Positions 12,801 through 21,800 of a DNA stretch of 64,000 bases are shown here, one piece after another. The notes beneath the pieces are model-generated. The model did no database searches. It was not told the origin of the DNA and saw only the letters and a program-made list of their open reading frames with translations. Each line of letters opens with the position of its first letter. The stretch's first letter is position 1. The DNA lies in the NCBI GenBank assembly GCA_964019055.1, contig OZ025213.1, forward strand, positions 10,095,583-10,159,582. Direction: 5' to 3'. Position numbers and translations under genes: made by a program. The stretch comes from Anthopleura xanthogrammica (Eukaryota > Cnidaria > Anthozoa > Actiniaria > Actiniidae).

Positions 12801-15800
12801 ATCGATGTTGTCATCGCCTTTGCAGACGCTTGCCAAACATCATTGAATTTGAAAGATTGGCCAGGAAAACAAATGTGTAACTACAAAGTGTTTAAAAACT
12901 CTCCCCTTTCTCCTTGGGTCGGTGTTAAGTGTGATTTCTCTTGCACTTTTGGTCATGCTGATACATCAGGTGAAGGATGTATTTGTAATCCATCGTTTTG
13001 GGGAATGAATTGTGATCAGGTATGTCCAGGAGGCCCTGTTAATAGTTGCCATGGCCACGGTATGTGCTCTGTAAAAACTGGCAAATGCAGCTGTAATTAT
13101 AAATGGCTTTGGAAAAGGGATTGCAGTCAGTGTGCGCTTGGATACCATGGCAAAGATTGTTCAATATCTATTACGGGATCACAAGCGATTGGAGTAGGAT
13201 CAGTTTCTGGTAATGGTCATTTTATAACTTTGGATGGACTTAAAATAAACTCTCAAGCAGCAGGCGAATTTTATGCATACGTATCACAACGCTTGAGGAT
13301 TAGCGTACAAATAAGGCAGGTTAGAAGCGGGGGAGGAGTTGCTGTTAAATGTGCAAGGTTCAGCATTGGAAACACCAGATTGGCAATACACACGAGCTAC
13401 GGATCAACGAGATCTATTGTAATGACTGTCAACGACAAGAGAATAAATACAAAGATTGCAATAAAGTTTGGTTCGTCAGGCTTTATATTCCATAGAGTGT
13501 CTCATGAGAAATTTACAATCGTTGGGCCTGAAAGTTTTAAAGTGGAGCTGTATCATCGTGGTTCACATATGGACATAGCAATGACTATGGATAAAACTGC
13601 CTGTGCTGATGCTTGTGGCTTGCTTGGACAATGCGGATATTCTAAAGCGTTAAACTGTTCGCTAAATGGCATTCGAAGCTTGCACAATTTATCCCTTGTA
13701 ACGCAAGACGTCATTGACAATTTTATTGGCAAATGGACTGTTCCAAAACGTAAAAGCGGCTTTACGGAAATTTTAGAAATTGCTGGAGAAGCTCAAGTCA
13801 TCACTGGAGCTGGAAGTTGTTTGCTGTTTAATCAAACGGCAATCGTGACGCCACCACTTGTAGATATTTTCATCGAAAACCATGTCACTGTCCAGTTTTA
13901 TATTAAAGCTTATGATCCATTTCATTATGGTGGAACTATCATATCTTTCGCCCGAAACGACACATTCGCTGTAACACTTAATGGAACTTTGAGATTGCAC
14001 TTTGGTTTAAAAACATTTAATACCAATATAGCGCTGGAGAAAATGAAGTGGAATCAGATCTCACTTGTCTATCGCAAAATCTCTGGCTTAATACAAATAT
14101 ATGTTATATCATCTACAGGAACAGTAACATTTAGAACATTTGGCATTGGAAGAGGTGCTTTCCCTAAAGGCTGTACAATAGGCATAGCTGTATGGCAAGT
14201 AACTACAGTGAATTCGGTTATCCCAGGTTTTGTTGGAATGATTGATGAACTTGTAATTTGGAAAAGACGTTTCGACTATGTCATGATTCAACAGTATTGG
14301 CAAGTTAATTTAAAGGCTTCTTTTTCCGGAATTGATTCCTTATGGAAATTTAATGATGGAATGGGTTACACTGCTAAAGACTCTGTAGGATTGCATAACT
14401 TCGAACTAGCTCGACCCCCTTGGAACACACCAGTATTTATATCTTCTGATTTAAATCTGCAACTAGGAAGCAATGATACAGAAGCAGTGTTTTCTAACAA
14501 GACTCTCGAAAACATTGCAAAGACAGTCTGTTCGAATATCTTTTTGTCAAGTACCTTCAGTGAACAGTGCGCAAACAACACGGGAAATACTGGATTTTAC
14601 TATCAAGATTGTTTGACTGATGTTGCAGCTACAGGAACGTTGAATGCTGCCATTGGAGCAACCGTTTCTATGGCAACAGAGTGTCGGTCTGCTTTAAACC
14701 TTACTTACCTTCCCGGACAACAGCTTTGTAATATGTTTCCCGATCATCGCTACGGAGATTGGGTAGGCAATAACTGCAGTATGAGATGTGTCAATGGCGT
14801 CTTTAGAAACAACAAATGCATTTGTGACACTGGCTACTGGGCTGCAGACTGCTCAGTGGAATGCCCAGGGGGAGCTGCTAATGCTTGCAATGGGCACGGA
14901 GAATGCGATTTAAATACTGGTACATGTATTTGTGCTCCAAACTGGCGAGGCGATGACAAATGTAAATCTTGTTCCAAAGGCTGGATTGGCCATTCTTGTT
15001 CCATAGCTGTTTCAAACCCTGTGAAAAACACCACGATAGCCAGTACATCAACTCAAGTGTGTAACATTTTAGAAAATGGATTTGTTGCGGGATTTGATGG
15101 GTCCATGTTTACCTTTAGTGTGGTTGGAGAATTCTTAATGATCTCTTCGTCCAAGTTGGAAATTCAAGTTCGTCAAGTACCATGTTATTCTGATACTGTG
15201 TGCCTAAATGCACTTGCATTTTCGTATCGTGATATCAAACTCAGTGTTCATGCACCTTATGCTACAAACCAGGTTCCAATATGGCACGTGAACGGATACG
15301 TTTTTAGAGATGAACATGCTTATGAGTTGTTACAAGCTGGAATCGTAATTCATGAAACATCTGTGAAGACAAATACTATTGATATTGATGGACAAGTTAC
15401 TTTAAAAATAACGTTTTATGATCGTTACCTGAGCATCGAAGCAAAATCTAAATTGAAAGTCTGTGCTACGTTTAGAGGCTTATGCGGATCATGTAAAAGT
15501 TACATCAAAGACAATAATGTTACCACAAGTACCAACAACAGCACTTCTCCAAAAGTGGATTCAGTTCTGTCGGAGTTGCAGAAAGTGAACAGATCGAAGA
15601 CAACAGTTGATGATATTGTCAAGAAAAATTTCAAAGTAACAACTAAGGAGGGAGACGACTCAGGTTCCATAATAATTCTTCAAAAGAAAATACACAAGGA
15701 GAAACGAATTGTTTACGGTGGCATCTACTGCCTGAATTTCAATTTTTCTGCAGTTGTATCAGATCACGTGACAAACTTGTTTCGTAACAATAGTGTCACT

Positions 15801-18800
15801 ATACAGCTAATGTCAAAATCATGCGATCCTTATACGTGCGGCGGCGTTATTTTGTCGTACGCAACAAGTACTACCTTTTATATCAGCAACCATGGTACAG
15901 TCAAAGTCGGTATAGGAATTCACGTTTATGACACTGGTCTAGTAACGGACTCCAATAAATGGAACATGATATCCGTGGTATTCGTTCGCGATAAGCTTAA
16001 AATGTCTGTATACCTAACTAACTGTTTGGGGCTTGTGCGGTTCAAGAGTTTCATAATCAAGATAATTCCGTTCAAGGATGGAGGGACATTAGCTATTGGT
16101 CTTTGGCAGCCATCCTCTGGAGCTGATAGTGTGAAGGTAAATCATGTATTTAAAGGAGAAATAGACGAAGTTAATGTTTGGAATAAAGCCTTTGACTATG
16201 TTATGATCAAGCAAAGTTGGTCAGCAAATATTCAAGTTAACGCGCCTTCGCTTACTGGTTTATGGAAATTCAATGAAGGAGAAGGAGTGATGGCCAAAGA
16301 TTCCCTTCACGAAAATGATCTGTTTTTCCCTCAGTATCCTTTAAATCCACCTATTTGGATTTTCTCTGATGCGCCAATAGATCTTGTCCTTGGAACAAAT
16401 TTGAATAAGCAAAACAAGACAATAGCGTCAGTTGCTCAGCAAACCTGTCATAGTTTTATATTTTCTGGTCATATCTACAAAGCGTGCTCTGATTTGGGAA
16501 ATGTAACATTGCAATTCTATTTGCGGGCTTGCGTTTCATCAATTGTAAAAACAGCCGAAACCTCTGAAAGTATGGATATTATCATAGCTTTATCAGACGT
16601 GTGCCAAATCAACCTGAATCTTACTGAATGGCCAGCTAAATCTCTTTGCAATGCCTTTCCTGAAAGAGATTTTCCGAAATGGATCGGAAGAAATTGCTCA
16701 ACGCCTTGTATTTTTGGAAAGCCTACTACCACTGATTCAGAAATTTGCGAATGTGATAAAGGCTACTTTGGGAAAAACTGCTCTGGGATTTGCTACGGCG
16801 GAGCAGCCAACACTTGCAATCGACATGGCCAATGTGACAGAGAAGCAGGGAAATGTCATTGCGATATCAATTGGCGTGGAAGTGAAAACTGCACAGCATG
16901 CTCACCTGGATGGACTGGGAGTGACTGTTCCTTTGCCATAACAACGATAGTGACGAATGGTAGAGTGAATAGCGTAGGAGGCATTTCATCACGTGGTCGA
17001 TTAACAACCTTAACAGGCCTGAGCTTTGATGTTCAATTAACGGGAGACTTCTATCTTATTTACTCACCTCAAGTTTCGGTCGAAGCACAAGTGAGAATAG
17101 TGCCTTGTTACCGAGAGTTCTCTTGTATAAATGCAATTGGTATACGTTTGGTTGAGCATACAGTTGTCATCCATGGACCTTATACGTCCGTCGGTAGAGC
17201 AGTCATCTGGGTTGACAACCAAGAGCTGGACATTGACAGAAGGCCTCCAACATCAGAAACAGACGGTTTCTCCATTGCTCGTGTATCCAGTAATCTATTT
17301 GAGTTTAAATGTCCTCTCCTTACTATTTCAATACGTATCCATGGTCGGTACTTGGCCTTAGGTTTAACAGTTTCTCCGACTGTTTGCAATAACTCGACTG
17401 GACTATTGGGTAACTGTCGTGATGACTACCTTATATCCCTACAGCGTTTCGGAGCATTTTCTAATTGTTCAAAAACTGAATCTAGCCCTAAAGACTACGA
17501 GTCAAGAACTATCAACTCAAGCATCCATCAAACTGATACATCAACAATCGAGCATCTATTGCTGAAAATGAAAGTTAGAGCCTGTCATCGTGGAATATTG
17601 GTCAATTCTTATAAAAGCTATAACGAATACCCGGAAGCAAACAGTGCATACGCCTTGTATTTCGAAAATTCAGCTCTACTGTCATCAACTTCGTTTTACA
17701 AAACGTTTCTTACAAATGACATATCCATCGACTTTATGATCAAGGTTCATCACCATGGCGTTATCCTATCGTACTGTAAAACAAATACGTTTTTCATCAC
17801 GAGCTTCGGCGGAAACCTTACAATGTATTTTGGAGACGATGTATTCCATACAAACATTAAGATCGAAACAAATGTGTGGACGCAAATAGCTCTTGTTTAC
17901 AGGAAATTGACAGGCTATGTTCAAATTTACTACTTCACATCTACTGGAATTATTCACAGATCTGACTTCAGAACACGGTTTGACATTTTTGAGCCTGGTG
18001 GTGTGATTGCTTTAGCAGGTTGGATACCATCATTGAATGGCTCAGGACCGCAGCCAACATCCTCGTTTTTTGGGCTTATTGATCAAATGCGGATATGGAA
18101 TCACCATTTTCATCCAGCTGTTATCCAACAAATACGTAATCGAGAATTTCTTGTCAAAGCCAAAGAACTCAAGCATGCGTGGAGATTTAATAAAGGCGAA
18201 GGACTTGATGCTATTGATACAACTGGTGACATCGAGATGGTTATGACAACCCCACCATGGCGACAGCCAAAATGGAAGTACTCAGACGCAAAATTAGATA
18301 AACCTTTTTACAAGAAAACGCCTTCTTACTCGTTCAAGAATCGATCTATACAGGCGAAGGCGGAGGAATTTTGTAGCAAGCTTTTGATGCATCGTTCGCT
18401 GAAGGAACATTGTGGAGGACTTGGTACTGGTATTAAAACATTTTATTACAGATCTTGTTTAAGAAAAGTAGCGCTCACCGGTAAATTGGAAATGGTCCTA
18501 GAAATTATTATTGATTTTTCGGATTATTGTCAGAACGTATTAGTCCTGCCCACCTGGCCAGCGCAATTTCTGTGTAATGAATTTCCAAGTCTTGATTTTC
18601 CAATATGGTTTGGACCAGCTTGCGAAGAAAAGTGTGTATTTGGGCATTGGAATTCTCAAAGTGGCTGCGTTTGTGACAAAGGGTTTTGGGGAAGCGACTG
18701 TTCAAAGGTTTGTCCTGGAGGTGCAAGGCAGCCATGCAATAATCATGGAGTATGTGATCAAAAAACAGGATTGTGCATATGTGAAGTGAATTGGAAAGGA

Positions 18801-21800
18801 ACACCAACATGCTCAGGTTGCTCAACTGGATGGACTGGTGGTGACTGTTCTTTAACTAAATCTATATTGTTATCAAGTGCAAATGTAGTTTCCATGGTTT
18901 CAGGAAGTGGACAGCATATTACATTTGATGGCAACAGTTTCCCGTTCTTGTATCCAGGAGAATTTACACTCATCTCAAATTCTGCCTTGCAAATTGTACT
19001 TCAAGTTCGTCAGGTTCCGTGCAATATGCATTCCATTTGTGTTAACGCTGTGGCTTTCAGGGTTGCCAATACAGTGGTATCGTTCCATGGTCCTTATACT
19101 TCGAGTGGAAAACCAGTTATTTGGGTTAACAATCACAGGATACTGCTTAATCAACCAGAAACATTTGTAGGACCAGTTGTTCAGGGAGTCAAGATATCAA
19201 TTGTATCCCGTCACCAATATGTGTTGTCATGGCAAGAAATTTTCAAAATCTACATTCGACTTCAGGGACGATACCTTACCGCCAAAATTGCTGTGAATAA
19301 ATCAGTGTGTGAAAACTCTACGGGTATCATGGGATCTTGTGACAAAAATCCTAATAACGACTTTTATGGATTAAGCATATCAAACGCTACACAAAAAGAC
19401 ATCAACGTACAGCTAATGAAGCAACATCATGTTGACGAAAGAAATAGCATGTTTCAATCGAATGGCGGCAATTATAAAGAGACTAAAGTGCCAAATGGAG
19501 CTATGTATGCCCTTTTATTTAACAACAGCGGAGCCTCAACAGGACAACTATTCAATGGATTTCCAGAACATTCTGATAAAACAGTAGAGATTCTTTTTAA
19601 ACCTTTTAAACAAGGTGGAACTGTTTTGGCCTACTCATTTTCAAAGACATTTGCACTTAGTATTGACTATACAATCAGGATGCATTTAGGAACGTATGTC
19701 ATCAATACTGGTATTGTTGTTGCAATCGGCCAATGGAGTCATGTGTCAATTGTGTGGCATATCAAGACAAACATTTTAGAGATTTATCATTTCGACTTTC
19801 ATGGTAGCTTACAACGAAGACTTTATTCTTTCTTTGAAAACCCTTTTCCAAGTGGTGGAGTTCTTTCAATTGGACAGTGGGAACTTTCTCCGGGGGATAC
19901 AGAAAAAGTAACAGACGCTGTATTTTGTGGTATTGTCGACGAAGTGCGCATTTGGAAGAGAGCCTTCGATCCGGTACTTATTCAACAGAATTTGGGTATG
20001 AATGTTTTACCATCAGATCCAGGCATATCTGCTTTATGGAAGTTCAACGACGGCGAGGGTAACGTTGTTCATAACTTAATCAGTGACGAACACTTACTTC
20101 TACCTCTGACACCATGGAGACAACCAACATGGGTATATTCTGACGCCAATGTAAAAATCAATGTTAGTTTATCCGAGGATCCCTTTTACACCGTGTTTCC
20201 AAGCACTGCGTTTGAAATTAAAGCCAAAGGTCTGTGCTCATATATATTTAACCGGACACAACTGTTTTCATCTTGCAAAACTCTTAAGTCGGAATTAGAA
20301 TTTTACCACTTGGTATGTTTACAGAATGTTGGAGCAACAGGTGATTTGGGAGCCTCTCTGAGTGCTGTTCTCACATTTGCGGACCACTGCCAAGAAGCAT
20401 TAATTCTTTCACATTGGCCAGCACAGAGACTATGTAACGATATTCCAGGAATCGCCTTCCCTGACTGGATTGGTGAGAAGTGCGATGTGAAATGCGTCTT
20501 TGGTAAAGCAAACCACTTAGATAAAAATGTTTGTAAATGCGACAATGGATATTGGGGAGAAGAATGTGATAAGACTTGCCCAGGAGGTATTTTACATCCA
20601 TGTGGTGATCACGGATACTGCGATAATCTATCTGGGGAATGCAAATGCGATATTAATTGGGATGGTAACGAAAACTGTACTTCATGTAGCCAAGGTTGGT
20701 ATGGAACAAAATGTCAATATGCCTTTAGCCCAGAAATAGCAAGAAAGAACGAGAGTGTGGCAGTTGCATCGATAATTGGACATGGATATTACACCACGTT
20801 CAATGGGGTCAGTTATACAGTCGAGTCTAAAGGCGAGTTTTTCCTTTTGCGGTCAATGATAAACAATTTTGTCGTCCAGCTACGCCAAGGAATTTGTATT
20901 CAGCAAAAGAAATATTATCCAATTTGCACAGTTGGCTTTGCTTTTACTTACAAGAACTTAAATGTTGTAGTGCGTGCACCCTTTACCACAGTCGCAAGAC
21001 AAGCAACCATAAGACCATTGGTATGGGTAAACAAGCATCTGGTAGCTGTAAACCACCTCACAAAACTTTCTTCTAATTTCAACATGACGCGGATTTCTAG
21101 CCTTTCGTATTCCATCACCGGCCCCCATGGTCTTAAGTTTGAGCTTCGAGTGAGTAATAGTCTCTCTGTAACGTGTTCCATACCGCAATTTTTATGTGCT
21201 AATTCATCTGGTTTGCTTGGTTCCTGTTCACTGCCAACTGGAAACGTTTTTAACAATAATTATGTAGATAAAAACGTAAAAGCATTAAAAAGTCAATCTG
21301 CCATTCAAGAATCAGAGTCACTGTTCGTATACAGGTACATGAACTTTAGAGAGCCCCGGCAACTAGAAGGAAGCGGATTTAACCTTATATTCAGAGACAG
21401 CTTCGTGACTTCAAAGCCTATGTACCTACAAAACGTGGAAATACTTACCTTGGAAGTTTTGGTGAAAGTCTACTCATTTGGAGGAATCATTCTTTCATAT
21501 GCTCACGACAATTCGTTCGCCATTATAAATGAAAGGACTTTGAAAATATCTTACCGTGGTCAAGAATATATTACTGGGCTAACGTTAGAAATCCAAGAGT
21601 GGAATCAAATATCTTTGGTGTTCAATCAGTTCCTAGGTACATTGAAAGTATATCTCTTTAATTCACTTGGCACAGTTAAGATTCGTGTTTTCAAACTGGA
21701 CACTAAAGTCTGGAGTCAAAGTGGGGTACTCGTGCTAGGACAATGGCAGTTCACGAAAGACAATGCTATACCTCCAAACTCAAGCTTCTTTGGTGAGATT